Source: Gp6-AA40 sp036802945 (GTDB lineage: Bacteria > Acidobacteriota > Vicinamibacteria > Vicinamibacterales > UBA2999). From it: a stretch of 64,000 bases of DNA. Below, piece after piece: positions 57,009-64,000 of this stretch. Below the pieces are notes generated by a model. It saw only the letters and a list, made by a program, of their open reading frames with translations. It had not been told where the DNA came from and searched no databases. The stretch is taken from positions 1 to 64,000 of the forward strand of contig DAIRVG010000003.1 in NCBI GenBank assembly GCA_036802945.1, in the 5' to 3' direction. The number at the start of each line of letters is the position of its first letter. Positions within the stretch are counted from its first letter, which is position 1. The position numbers were made by a program, and so were the translations under genes.

Positions 57009-57574
57009 TGGTCCTTGTCATCGACAACTACGATTCGTTTACTTACAACCTCGTGCAGTATCTCGGTGAGCTGGGCGCGACGATCCGCGTGCGCCGCAAC
57101 AACGAAGTGACGATCGACGAGATCAGTGGCATGGCTCCGGACCGGATCGTCATCTCGCCGGGTCCGGGCCGGCCCGAAAACGCCGGCGTCTCGGTTGACG
57201 TGATCCGACGGTTCGGGCCGACCACGCCGATTCTTGGCGTCTGTCTCGGTCACCAGGCGATTGGCGTTGTGTATGGCGGGATTGTCTGCCGCGCGCAGGC
57301 TCCGATGCACGGAAAGACCTCGACGGTCGTGCACGACGGTAAGGGTGTGTTTACCGGCATCGGCGCGCCGTTTTTGGCGGGACGCTATCACTCGCTCGTG
57401 ATTGCCAGCGACAGTGTGCCGCAGGAGCTCGAAGTGGCGGCGCGGACGAAGGATGACGACACGATCATGGCCGTCCGCCACCGCACGTACCCGGTACACG
57501 GCGTCCAATTTCATCCCGAATCGGTTCTCACGGACGAGGGTCGGCGCCTTCTCAGGAATTTCCTGGAACTCTAG
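57008..57574 (+). CDS. trpG: Anthranilate synthase component II (glutamine amidotransferase)
   Basis: 188 aa from ATG 57008, overlapping the trpE stop (TGATG; a GTG at 57005 is also possible). Class I amidotransferase: NYDSFTYNLVQYLGELG, ISPGPGRPENAG, nucleophile Cys in GVCLGHQAIG, and His-Glu in HGVQFHPESVLTD. Supplies ammonia to TrpE. Confidence 0.97.
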   Translation: MVLVIDNYDSFTYNLVQYLGELGATIRVRRNNEVTIDEISGMAPDRIVISPGPGRPENAGVSVDVIRRFGPTTPILGVCLGHQAIGVVYGGIVCRAQAPMHGKTSTVVHDGKGVFTGIGAPFLAGRYHSLVIASDSVPQELEVAARTKDDDTIMAVRHRTYPVHGVQFHPESVLTDEGRRLLRNFLEL

Positions 57575-57585
57575 GGACCGCGAAA

Positions 57586-58608
57586 ATGTTCACCGAGCTG
57601 CTCGAAAAGGTCGTGCGCCACGAGGACCTGACCGCCGAGGAGGCGACCGGGGCGATGCGCGAGGTCATGGAAGGCCGTGCGGCGCCCGCGTCGCTGGCCG
57701 CTCTGCTGGCCGGGCTCGTGATGAAGGGCGAGCGGCCTTCGGAGATCGTCGGCTTTGCGCGGGCGATGCGCGAGCACGCCGTGAAGTTGAACGCACCGGT
57801 CGGCGATGTATTCGACACGTGCGGTACCGGTGGGGACAGGTCTGGAACGTTCAACATTTCCTCCGCGGCCGCCATCGTTGTGGCGGCGTGCGGAGTGACA
57901 GTAGCCAAGCACGGCAACCGATCGGTGTCGAGCCGCTGCGGGTCGGCCGATGTGTTCGAGGCGCTTGGCGTCCATATCTCGGCGTCGCCATCGACAGTGG
58001 AGCGCACCCTGCGTGACACCGGAATCGCGTTCTTTTTTGCGCCCACGTTTCACCCGTCGATGAAACACGCCGCCCAGACCAGGCGAGAGCTTGGTATCCG
58101 CACCGCGTTCAATCTGCTTGGTCCGCTGACGAATCCGGCGGGCGCCACTCGGCAGATCGTCGGAGTGCCGCGTTCCGAGCTGACCGAGCTGCTGGCGCGC
58201 GCGCTGCTGATGCTCGGATCCACGCGAGCCTGGGTCGTGCACGGCGCCGACGGCATCGACGAGATCTCCACGACCGGCTATACGAAGGTCTCCGAGTGCC
58301 GTGGCGGTGCGGTCAACACCTTCTACGTCCACCCGGCGGATTTCGGTCTGGCCAAGGCCGCCCCCGTCGAGCTCAAAGGTGGTGACGCCGCGGACAACGC
58401 CGCGATCATTCGAGACGTCCTGGCCGGCACGCGTGGTGCGCGCCGAGACATCGTGCTTCTCAACGCTGGCGTCGCGTTGTTCGTGGCCGGACGGGTCATG
58501 ACGATCCGCGAAGGGATCGCGGCGGCCGCGGCCGCGGTCGATTCGGGCGCGGCCGGTCAGCGCCTGCAGAAGATGATCGAAAGCTCGCACATGGAGGCGG
58601 CAGTATGA
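57586..58608 (+). CDS. trpD: Anthranilate phosphoribosyltransferase
   Basis: 340 aa. PRPP-binding DTCGTGGDRSGTFNISSAAAIV, KHGNRSVSSRCGSADVFEALG, and FAPTFHPSMKHAAQTRRELGIRTAFNLLGPLTNPA are all present. Stop overlaps trpC start (ATGA). Confidence 0.97.
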   Translation: MFTELLEKVVRHEDLTAEEATGAMREVMEGRAAPASLAALLAGLVMKGERPSEIVGFARAMREHAVKLNAPVGDVFDTCGTGGDRSGTFNISSAAAIVVAACGVTVAKHGNRSVSSRCGSADVFEALGVHISASPSTVERTLRDTGIAFFFAPTFHPSMKHAAQTRRELGIRTAFNLLGPLTNPAGATRQIVGVPRSELTELLARALLMLGSTRAWVVHGADGIDEISTTGYTKVSECRGGAVNTFYVHPADFGLAKAAPVELKGGDAADNAAIIRDVLAGTRGARRDIVLLNAGVALFVAGRVMTIREGIAAAAAAVDSGAAGQRLQKMIESSHMEAAV

Positions 58609-59435
58609 GCGGCACGCCCGACCTGCTCCGCACCATTGTGGCGGCCACTCACAGGGTTATCGAGACGCGCCGGGACCGGGAGTCGCTCGGTCTCCTCGAG
58701 CTCCGTGGCGCGTCCGCGTCGCCCGGAGGATCGCGATTCGAACAAGCTCTCGCGGCTGCAGATCGCATCAACGTGATCGCGGAGTGCAAGCGGCGTTCGC
58801 CGTCGAAGGGCGTGCTTGCTATCGACTACGATCCAGTGGCGCTCGCAACGCAGTACGAGCACGGCGGCGCCGTCGCCATCTCGGTGCTCACCGAGCCGAC
58901 CTTTTTCGATGGCGCCCTCGAGCATCTCGCGGCTGTTCGGGAGCGTGTCGCGCTGCCGCTCCTCCGCAAAGACTTCATCGTCGACGAGTACCAACTGTTC
59001 GAAGCGCGGGCGAATGGCGCCGACGCCGTGCTGCTGATCGTGGCGGCGTTGGAACAGGCGGACCTGGTGGCGCTTCAGACCAGGGCGTGGCAACTGGGGC
59101 TCGCGACGCTCGTCGAAGTGCATGACGAGATGGAGCTGGCCCGCGCCATCGACGGCGGCGCGCGCGTCATCGGCGTGAACAACAGGAACCTGCGGACACT
59201 GGCCGTGGACATCACGGCCTCGGACCGGCTGGCGGTGCAAATGCCGCACGGTGTCGTCGCCGTGAGCGAAAGCGGGCTGAAGTCCCGCAATGAGCTCGAT
59301 CGCCTGGCGGCCGCGGGTTATCGCGCGTTTCTGATCGGCGAACGGTTCATGACCGACCCGGATCCCGCACGGGCCGTTCGTGAGCTCATCTCTTCACCTG
59401 CGGCGCGGACCTTCAGGTCCGCGGCGGAAGCGTGA
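58605..59435 (+). CDS. trpC: Indole-3-glycerol phosphate synthase
   Basis: 276 aa TIM barrel. Catalytic Lys/Glu in NVIAECKRRSPSKGVL, LTEPTFFDGALEHL, LPLLRKDFIVDEYQLFEARANGADAVLLI, VIGVNNRNLRTLAVDI and VSESGLKSRNEL. The C-terminal end (AARTFRSAAEA) is encoded by a perfect CGCGGACCT/AGGTCCGCG palindrome at 59404-59423, an apparent in-frame repeat insertion. Confidence 0.96.
   Translation: MSGTPDLLRTIVAATHRVIETRRDRESLGLLELRGASASPGGSRFEQALAAADRINVIAECKRRSPSKGVLAIDYDPVALATQYEHGGAVAISVLTEPTFFDGALEHLAAVRERVALPLLRKDFIVDEYQLFEARANGADAVLLIVAALEQADLVALQTRAWQLGLATLVEVHDEMELARAIDGGARVIGVNNRNLRTLAVDITASDRLAVQMPHGVVAVSESGLKSRNELDRLAAAGYRAFLIGERFMTDPDPARAVRELISSPAARTFRSAAEA
59404..59423. repeat. CGCGGACCT palindrome in trpC 3' end
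   Basis: Perfect 9-bp arms CGCGGACCT/AGGTCCGCG with a TC loop, inside the last codons of trpC. Third location of this arm sequence in the window. Confidence 0.85.
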
Positions 59436-59437
59436 GC

Positions 59438-60067
59438 ATGTTTGTCAAAATCTGCGGCATCACGCGGTTGACCGATGCGCTGCACGCCGTCGAACAGGGC
59501 GCGACCGCGCTCGGCTTCATCTTCTGGCCGCGGAGCTCGCGTGCCGTCAGTCCCGAGCGGGCCGCCGAAATTGTCGCGGAGCTGCCCTCGGGCATCACGA
59601 CGGTCGGCGTCTTCGTGAACGAGCCGATCGAAGGAATCCGCGCCCTGGTGGCGAAGACCGGCATCACCACCGTGCAGCTGCATGGTGACGAACCGCCCGC
59701 CTACGCCGATGCGCTCGAATGGCCCTTGATTCGCGCGGTCGACGCAGACGATGTCGAGGACGCGTGTAGCGCGTGGTCCGAGCAGACCGTATTGCTCATC
59801 GACACCATCGATCCTGTGCGCCGCGGCGGGACCGGCGTGCCCGTCGACTGGATGGTGGCGGCCGGCGTGGCCAGGCGCCGACGCCTCGTGCTCGCGGGCG
59901 GATTGACGCCCGAAACTGTCTCGACCGCGATCCACGCGGTCCAGCCGTACGGCGTGGATGTGTCGTCGGGCGTGGAATCGTCACCCGGCTTGAAGGATTT
60001 CGACAAGGTCGCACGCTTCATCTCGAATGCGCGAAGCGCATTCGAGATGGAGACCAATAGGGATTAG
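59438..60067 (+). CDS. trpF: Phosphoribosylanthranilate isomerase
   Basis: 209 aa from ATG 59438 (a GTG at 59432 overlaps the trpC stop). Catalytic Cys in FVKICGITRL, GFIFWPRSSRAVSPERA, VQLHGDE, LIDTIDP, LAGGLTPETV and DVSSGVESSPGLKD. The last ~12 codons (ISNARSAFEME) come from a perfect 14-bp palindrome at 60019-60049. Confidence 0.95.
   Translation: MFVKICGITRLTDALHAVEQGATALGFIFWPRSSRAVSPERAAEIVAELPSGITTVGVFVNEPIEGIRALVAKTGITTVQLHGDEPPAYADALEWPLIRAVDADDVEDACSAWSEQTVLLIDTIDPVRRGGTGVPVDWMVAAGVARRRRLVLAGGLTPETVSTAIHAVQPYGVDVSSGVESSPGLKDFDKVARFISNARSAFEMETNRD
60019..60049. repeat. 14-bp perfect palindrome in trpF 3' end
   Basis: CATCTCGAATGCGC and GCGCATTCGAGATG with a GAA loop, overlapping the trpF coding tail. 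In RNA it would form a strong hairpin without a following U-run. Confidence 0.85.
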
Positions 60068-60100
60068 GGGTTAGGGATTAGGGGTTAGGGGTTAGGGGGA
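60056..60100. repeat. TTAGGG-like short tandem repeat before trpB
   Basis: Five to six units of GGATTAGG/GGTTAGG between trpF and trpB (telomere-like in sequence only). It fills the 34-bp intercistronic space and overlaps the trpF stop. Confidence 0.75.
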
Positions 60101-60101
60101 A

Positions 60102-61370
60102 GTGAAGGAAACCGTGTCAAAGGAAGCAATCGCAAAGGAAGCCGTGGCATCCACCGGGAGCGACAAGACGATTTTCGGGCGGCGCGATCCGGACGCGCGC
60201 GGATACTTCGGGGTGTACGGCGGGCGGTTTGTGCCCGAAACGCTCGTCGCGCCGATCGAGGAGCTGACGGCCGGGTATTTCGCCGCGCGGCAGGACAAGG
60301 GGTTTTGTGATGAGCTCGATGGTCTGCTGAAGCACTACGTCGGTCGGCCGACGCCGCTCTACGAGACGCGGAATCTTGCCGGGTCCGAACGTACCAACGC
60401 CGGCGTGCGCATTTTTCTGAAGCGCGAAGACCTCACGCATACCGGGGCGCACAAGATCAACAACGCGATGGGGCAGGCGCTGCTCGCCAAACGGATGGGG
60501 AAGCGACGAGTCGTCGCCGAAACCGGGGCCGGCCAGCACGGCGTTGCGACGGCAACCGCGTGCGCGCTGCTTGGCCTCGAGTGCCGCGTCTACATGGGCA
60601 CCGAGGACATGCGCCGACAGGCGCTCAACGTTGTGCGGATGCAGCTGCTTGGCGCCACCGTCCACGGTGTCGATGCGGGCAGCCGTACGCTGAAGGACGC
60701 CATTAACGAGGCGATGCGCGACTGGGTCGCCAATGTCACAGACACGTATTACCTCCTCGGCTCGGCCCTCGGGCCACACCCGTACCCACTGATGGTGCGC
60801 GAGTTCCAATCGGTGATCGGCCGGGAAGCACGCGGGCAGATTCTCGACCAGGCAGGCCGGCTGCCCGACGTCGTGGTTGCATGCGTCGGCGGCGGCTCCA
60901 ACGCGATCGGCATCTTCGACGGATTCATCGACGACCCGAGCGTCCGGCTCATCGGTGTCGAAGCCGGAGGCGAGAAAATCGCACCGGGGCGCCACGCCGC
61001 CAGGTTTGCCGGCGGCAGCACGGGCGTCCTGCAAGGGACTCGCACGTTCGTGCTCCAGGACGAGGCGGGAAACATTGAGCTGACCCACTCGATCTCCGCC
61101 GGGCTGGACTACGCCGCGGTCGGTCCCGAGCACGCGTGGCTGCGTGATCTTGGCAGAACGGAATATGCCCATATGTCGGACGCTGAAGCGCTCGAAGGAT
61201 TCAAAGTCCTCGCGCGGCTCGAAGGGATCCTGCCCGCGCTCGAGTCGTCGCACGCGATCGCGTACACCGTGCAGCTCGCGCCGACGCTGAAGCCCGGCTC
61301 AATCGTGCTCGTGAACCTGTCGGGTCGCGGCGACAAGGATGTGCAAAGCGTCATCGAGGCGATGAAATGA
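60102..61370 (+). CDS. trpB: Tryptophan synthase beta chain
   Basis: 422 aa from GTG 60102. PLP Lys in LTHTGAHKINNAMGQALLAKRMGK, RVVAETGAGQHGVATATACAL, YMGTEDMRRQALNVVRMQLLGA, ACVGGGSNAIGIFDGF, AGLDYAAVGPEHAWL and VLVNLSGRGDKDVQSV. Standard TrpB1 type. Its start is directly after the heptamer repeat with only a weak GGGGGAAG Shine-Dalgarno-like sequence. Confidence 0.97.
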   Translation: MKETVSKEAIAKEAVASTGSDKTIFGRRDPDARGYFGVYGGRFVPETLVAPIEELTAGYFAARQDKGFCDELDGLLKHYVGRPTPLYETRNLAGSERTNAGVRIFLKREDLTHTGAHKINNAMGQALLAKRMGKRRVVAETGAGQHGVATATACALLGLECRVYMGTEDMRRQALNVVRMQLLGATVHGVDAGSRTLKDAINEAMRDWVANVTDTYYLLGSALGPHPYPLMVREFQSVIGREARGQILDQAGRLPDVVVACVGGGSNAIGIFDGFIDDPSVRLIGVEAGGEKIAPGRHAARFAGGSTGVLQGTRTFVLQDEAGNIELTHSISAGLDYAAVGPEHAWLRDLGRTEYAHMSDAEALEGFKVLARLEGILPALESSHAIAYTVQLAPTLKPGSIVLVNLSGRGDKDVQSVIEAMK

Positions 61371-62152
61371 GTCGTCTGCAGGGCACTTTTGCGCGGCTGC
61401 GCGAAGGGAAGACGCCGGGGCTCGTCACATACGTGACGGCAGGCGATCCAGATCTCGATCGAACTGCCGGCGTGCTCCGTGCGCTCGATCGCGGCGGCGC
61501 CGACGTGCTCGAGGTGGGTGTGCCCTTTTCCGATCCACTCGCTGACGGTCCGGTGATTCAACGGGCGACCGAACGAGCGCTGGCATCGGGTACGACGCTC
61601 GCCCGCGTGCTGGATCTGGTCGGCTCGATCCGCGCCGAGATCGAGGCACCGGTCGTCCTTTTCAGCTATGCCAACCCGATTCTGCGGCTCGGCGCGGAGC
61701 GGTTTGCCGACCTCGCACGCGACGCGGGCGTCGACGGCGTGCTGATGCTGGACCTTCCCATCGAGGAGGCGCATGACTTCAGGACCATGCTCGGCGCGCG
61801 TGGGATTGATACAATCCTCCTTCTCAGTCCCACGACGACCGACGAGCGGCTGCGCAGGGCCGCGGCGCTTGGAAGTGGCTTCCTGTACGCGATCTCGCGC
61901 CTCGGGGTGACCGGCGTGCGTGACGCGCTGGCCGAAGGCGCGCAGGCCATGGTGGAGCGTATCCGCAAGGTGAGCGACCTGCCGGTCGCACTTGGGTTCG
62001 GCATCTCGAAGCCGGATCACGTGCGCGAGGTCGGACAGTGGGCCGACGCGGCGGTGGTCGGCAGCGCGCTCGTCGACGTGATCGCGCGCGAGGGCGCGTC
62101 TGACGATCTCAATGCACGGGTAGAGGAGTATGTCCGGTGGCTGAAGTCCTGA
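61367..62152 (+). CDS. trpA: Tryptophan synthase alpha chain
   Basis: 261 aa TIM barrel; ATGA overlap with trpB. LVTYVTAGDPDLD, catalytic Glu in VLEVGVPFSDPLADGPVIQRA, DGVLMLDLPIEE with catalytic Asp region, LLLSPTTTDERL, GVTGVRD and VALGFGISKPDHV. Complete. Confidence 0.96.
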   Translation: MSRLQGTFARLREGKTPGLVTYVTAGDPDLDRTAGVLRALDRGGADVLEVGVPFSDPLADGPVIQRATERALASGTTLARVLDLVGSIRAEIEAPVVLFSYANPILRLGAERFADLARDAGVDGVLMLDLPIEEAHDFRTMLGARGIDTILLLSPTTTDERLRRAAALGSGFLYAISRLGVTGVRDALAEGAQAMVERIRKVSDLPVALGFGISKPDHVREVGQWADAAVVGSALVDVIAREGASDDLNARVEEYVRWLKS

Positions 62153-62457
62153 GCATCGACGAATTGCGCGAGCGCATCGACGTGATCGATAACCAGCTCG
62201 TGCGCCTTCTGAACGTGCGCGTCGCGTGTGCCGTCGAAGTCGGCAAGCTGAAACACGAGCTGGGTATGCCGGTCTACCAGCCTGATCGCGAGGCCAAGGT
62301 GCTCGCGAAGGTCAAGCAGTCCGCGCAGGATCTGGCGGGGCCACTGACCTCAGAGGCGGTGGTCAGAATCTTCGAGCGGATCATCGACGAAGCGCGGCGT
62401 GCCGAACGTGAATCTGGTTCCACCAATGAAGACTTCGGGCCTTCAAGCGGAGAGTAA
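62137..62457 (+). CDS. aroQ: Chorismate mutase (AroQ type)
   Basis: 106 aa, GTG 62137 overlapping trpA by 16 nt. All-helical fold: IDELRERIDVIDNQLVRLLNVRVACAVEVGKLKHELGMPVYQPDREAKVLAKV, with the active-site Arg and Lys positions visible. Diverts chorismate to prephenate for Phe/Tyr, so its inclusion in the trp operon couples both branches. Confidence 0.92.
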   Translation: MAEVLSIDELRERIDVIDNQLVRLLNVRVACAVEVGKLKHELGMPVYQPDREAKVLAKVKQSAQDLAGPLTSEAVVRIFERIIDEARRAERESGSTNEDFGPSSGE

Positions 62458-62461
62458 TGAC

Positions 62462-63508
62462 ATGGTCGTCGTAATGAGCGAACGCGCCTCAGAGGCGCAG
62501 ATTGATTCCGTTATTTCGCGCCTGATCGAACTGGGCATGGACGTGCACCGTTCGTCCGGCGTTACGCGCACCGTCCTCGGCGTCGTCGGCGCGCACAAGA
62601 TCGATCCCGAGCTGATCGGGATCCTCGACGGTGTCCACGAGGTGCTGCGGATCAGCGAACCGTACAAGCGCGCCAGCCGCACGTTCAAGCCGGAGGACAC
62701 GGTCGTCTCCATCGATGATGTCCGGGTCGGCGGCGACGAGGTGATCGTCATGGCGGGCCCGTGCTCGGCCGAAACCGAGGAACAGGTGCACGCCAGCGCC
62801 GCGGCGGTCAAGCGCGCGGGGGCCAAGATCCTTCGCGGCGGCGCCTTCAAACCGCGCAGCTCGCCCTACAGCTTCCAGGGGCTCGGCGAAGAAGGCCTGA
62901 AGATGCTGCGTAATGCCGCCGACACGCACAACCTGAAGCTCATCTCCGAGGTGATGGACATCAGCCAGATCGAGCTGATCGCGAAGTACTGCGACATCTT
63001 TCAGGTCGGCGCGCGGAACATGCAGAACTACACGCTGCTGCGCGAGCTCGGTCACGCGCAGAAGCCCGTGATGGTCAAGCGCGGCATCTCGGCCACGATC
63101 GAGGAGTGGCTGCTCTCGGCGGAATACATCCTGGCCGGCGGCAACAACGACGTCATCCTGTGCGAGCGCGGCATCCGGACCTTCGAGACGGCAACGCGCA
63201 ACACGTTCGATATTTCCGCAATTCCGGTGGTGAAGAAGCTCAGTCACTTGCCGATCGTGGCAGACCCGAGTCACGGCGCGGGACGGCGCGACATGGTGGC
63301 GCCGATGGCGCGCGCGGCGGTGGCCGCAGGAGCGGACGGCCTCATCATCGAGGTGCACAACGATCCCGATCGCGCGCTCAGCGACGGCGCGCAGTCGATG
63401 CATCCGCCGCAGTTCGACCGCCTCATGGCGGAGCTGCGCATCATTGCGCCAGCGATCGGCCGCAGCATCTGCCTCGAGCCGGTTGGTCGCCGCGGGTGGG
63501 CTAGGTAG
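62462..63508 (+). CDS. aroF: 3-deoxy-7-phosphoheptulonate (DAHP) synthase, Thermotoga-like (type I-beta)
   Basis: 348 aa from ATG 62462. N-terminal ferredoxin-like regulatory domain (about 1-70; VVVMSERASEAQIDSVISRLIELGMDVH, TRTVLGVVG) then the KDO8PS-like barrel: MAGPCSAETEEQV, LRGGAFKPRSSPYSFQGLGEEGL, QVGARNMQNYTLLREL, VMVKRG, ILCERGIRTFETATRNTFDISAIPVVK, ADPSHGAGRRDMV. In this family the N-terminal domain mediates Tyr/Phe inhibition. First enzyme of the shikimate pathway. Confidence 0.95.
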   Translation: MVVVMSERASEAQIDSVISRLIELGMDVHRSSGVTRTVLGVVGAHKIDPELIGILDGVHEVLRISEPYKRASRTFKPEDTVVSIDDVRVGGDEVIVMAGPCSAETEEQVHASAAAVKRAGAKILRGGAFKPRSSPYSFQGLGEEGLKMLRNAADTHNLKLISEVMDISQIELIAKYCDIFQVGARNMQNYTLLRELGHAQKPVMVKRGISATIEEWLLSAEYILAGGNNDVILCERGIRTFETATRNTFDISAIPVVKKLSHLPIVADPSHGAGRRDMVAPMARAAVAAGADGLIIEVHNDPDRALSDGAQSMHPPQFDRLMAELRIIAPAIGRSICLEPVGRRGWAR

Positions 63509-63509
63509 G

Positions 63510-63702
63510 AAATCCCAAATCCCAAATCCCAAATCCCAAATCCCAAGTCCCAATGACCGAATCGCGACATCACTCGCTGAGACAGGCCACCGAGTCACGG
63601 AGAACACGGAGAGTATCTTGACACGCTCCGTGACTCCATACCTCCGTGGCTTGTCTCGCAGATCGTCGGGATTTGGGATTTGGGATTTGGGATTTGGGCT
63701 TT
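63510..63702. repeat. Large cruciform-capable repeat between aroF and tyrA
   Basis: About six AAATCCC units (63510-63553) are mirrored by about five GGGATTT units (63668-63700), with nested inverted CACGGAG/CTCCGTG and GAGACA/TGTCTC arms between them (63579-63657). The whole could fold into a long hairpin immediately before the tyrA start. Confidence 0.8.
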
Positions 63703-63703
63703 G

Positions 63704-64000
63704 ATGATGTCCAGTCCCTCCGATCCCCCGTTCAGTTCCATCGCCATAGTCGGTCTCGGCCTGATCGGCGGATCGATCGCCCTCGGTGTCCGCGAGCGAT
63801 GGCCGTCGTCCAGGGTCGTTGGCGTTGATACGGCGGCGGTCGTGGCGCACGCCCTTGGCAGCGGCGCGATCGACCGCGCGGTCGATAGTGTTGCCGCGCT
63901 GCCCCAGGTGTCGCTCGTAATCCTCGCGGCGCCGGTCAAGCAGAACATCACGCTTCTGCAGCAGCTTGCTCGGCAGAATGACGCCGTGGGGCGTCAGATC
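63704..64000 (+). CDS. tyrA: Prephenate dehydrogenase (TyrA family), cut by the window end
   Basis: 99 codons visible from ATG 63704 (ATG 63707 possible). Rossmann motif IAIVGLGLIGGSIALGVRE, an Asp ending the second strand (VVGVDTAA) and VSLVILAAPVKQN are those of prephenate/arogenate dehydrogenases. It uses the product of the chorismate mutase two genes upstream. Confidence 0.88.
   Translation, partial: MMSSPSDPPFSSIAIVGLGLIGGSIALGVRERWPSSRVVGVDTAAVVAHALGSGAIDRAVDSVAALPQVSLVILAAPVKQNITLLQQLARQNDAVGRQI

Noticed and set aside
60056..60100. Telomere or replicon end
   Set aside because: Only a few TTAGGG-like units lie inside an operon with genes continuing on both sides; it is an intergenic microsatellite.
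63510..63702. Possible CRISPR array
   Set aside because: Units are 7 nt and contiguous, with an inverted copy; there are no spacers or cas genes.

Overview
This 64 kb window is high-GC bacterial DNA and looks like a metagenome scaffold, because it carries four runs of exactly 100 N. Gene content points to a Gram-negative acidobacterium, probably Vicinamibacteria-like. Supporting content: exported amidohydrolases, NHL-propeller proteins, a Ser/Thr kinase fused to TolB-like and TPR parts, a BamD lipoprotein, DUF937-OmpA, an S55 peptidase, and dense small palindromic and heptamer intergenic repeats. This assignment is inference; no rRNA gene is present.

Layout. 0.1-7.5 kb: bactofilin, tRNA-Val, nucleobase salvage (upp, hpt), an SAH/MTA-type deaminase, a cytochrome P450, and an RpiB-like/DeoC pair with the hallmarks of bacterial-microcompartment cargo. 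7.7-10.2 kb: a small decayed integrative element bounded by a 45-bp duplication of the 3' half of tRNA-Gly, with an integrase remnant next to the tRNA. 10.4-13.4 kb: phosphomannomutase, a nucleotidyltransferase and PgsA. 13.6-22.3 kb: a long minus-strand array, aroC-def-fmt-rsmB-PASTA protein-rpe-thioesterase-epimerase-bamD, many genes overlapping by 4 nt. 22.4-25.2 kb: a two-subunit Tat-exported molybdenum hydroxylase. 25.6-37.1 kb: a regulatory/accessory stretch with a STAS protein, a Crp/Fnr regulator, a secreted protein with tandem CRP-type sites, the Ser/Thr kinase, two convergent NHL proteins, an amidohydrolase and a sigma-54 activator. 37.1-45.5 kb: a receiver-like protein, a PEGA remnant, MmgE/PrpD, a double ABM-domain protein, Dpp-type permeases and a TPR protein. 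45.5-53.7 kb: DUF937-OmpA, an ECF sigma/anti-sigma pair, a beta-propeller protein, an S55 peptidase, and three tiny genes including a collagen-like protein.

53.7-64 kb holds an aromatic amino-acid operon: aroDE (fused dehydroquinate dehydratase-shikimate dehydrogenase), trpE, G, D, C, F, B, A, chorismate mutase, DAHP synthase and tyrA (cut by the window end). It covers DAHP synthesis, the middle of the shikimate pathway, the whole tryptophan branch, and entry to Tyr/Phe. Ahead of it the sequence shows a sigma-70-type promoter, a 31-codon leader ORF with three consecutive Trp codons, and mutually exclusive antiterminator/terminator hairpins, which is a complete ribosome-mediated attenuator. 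The operon also carries several repeat islands, with perfect palindromes inside the 3' ends of trpC and trpF.

Two of the four N-gaps are flanked by the same 55-bp sequence on each side, so they are almost certainly zero-length joins between overlapping contigs.
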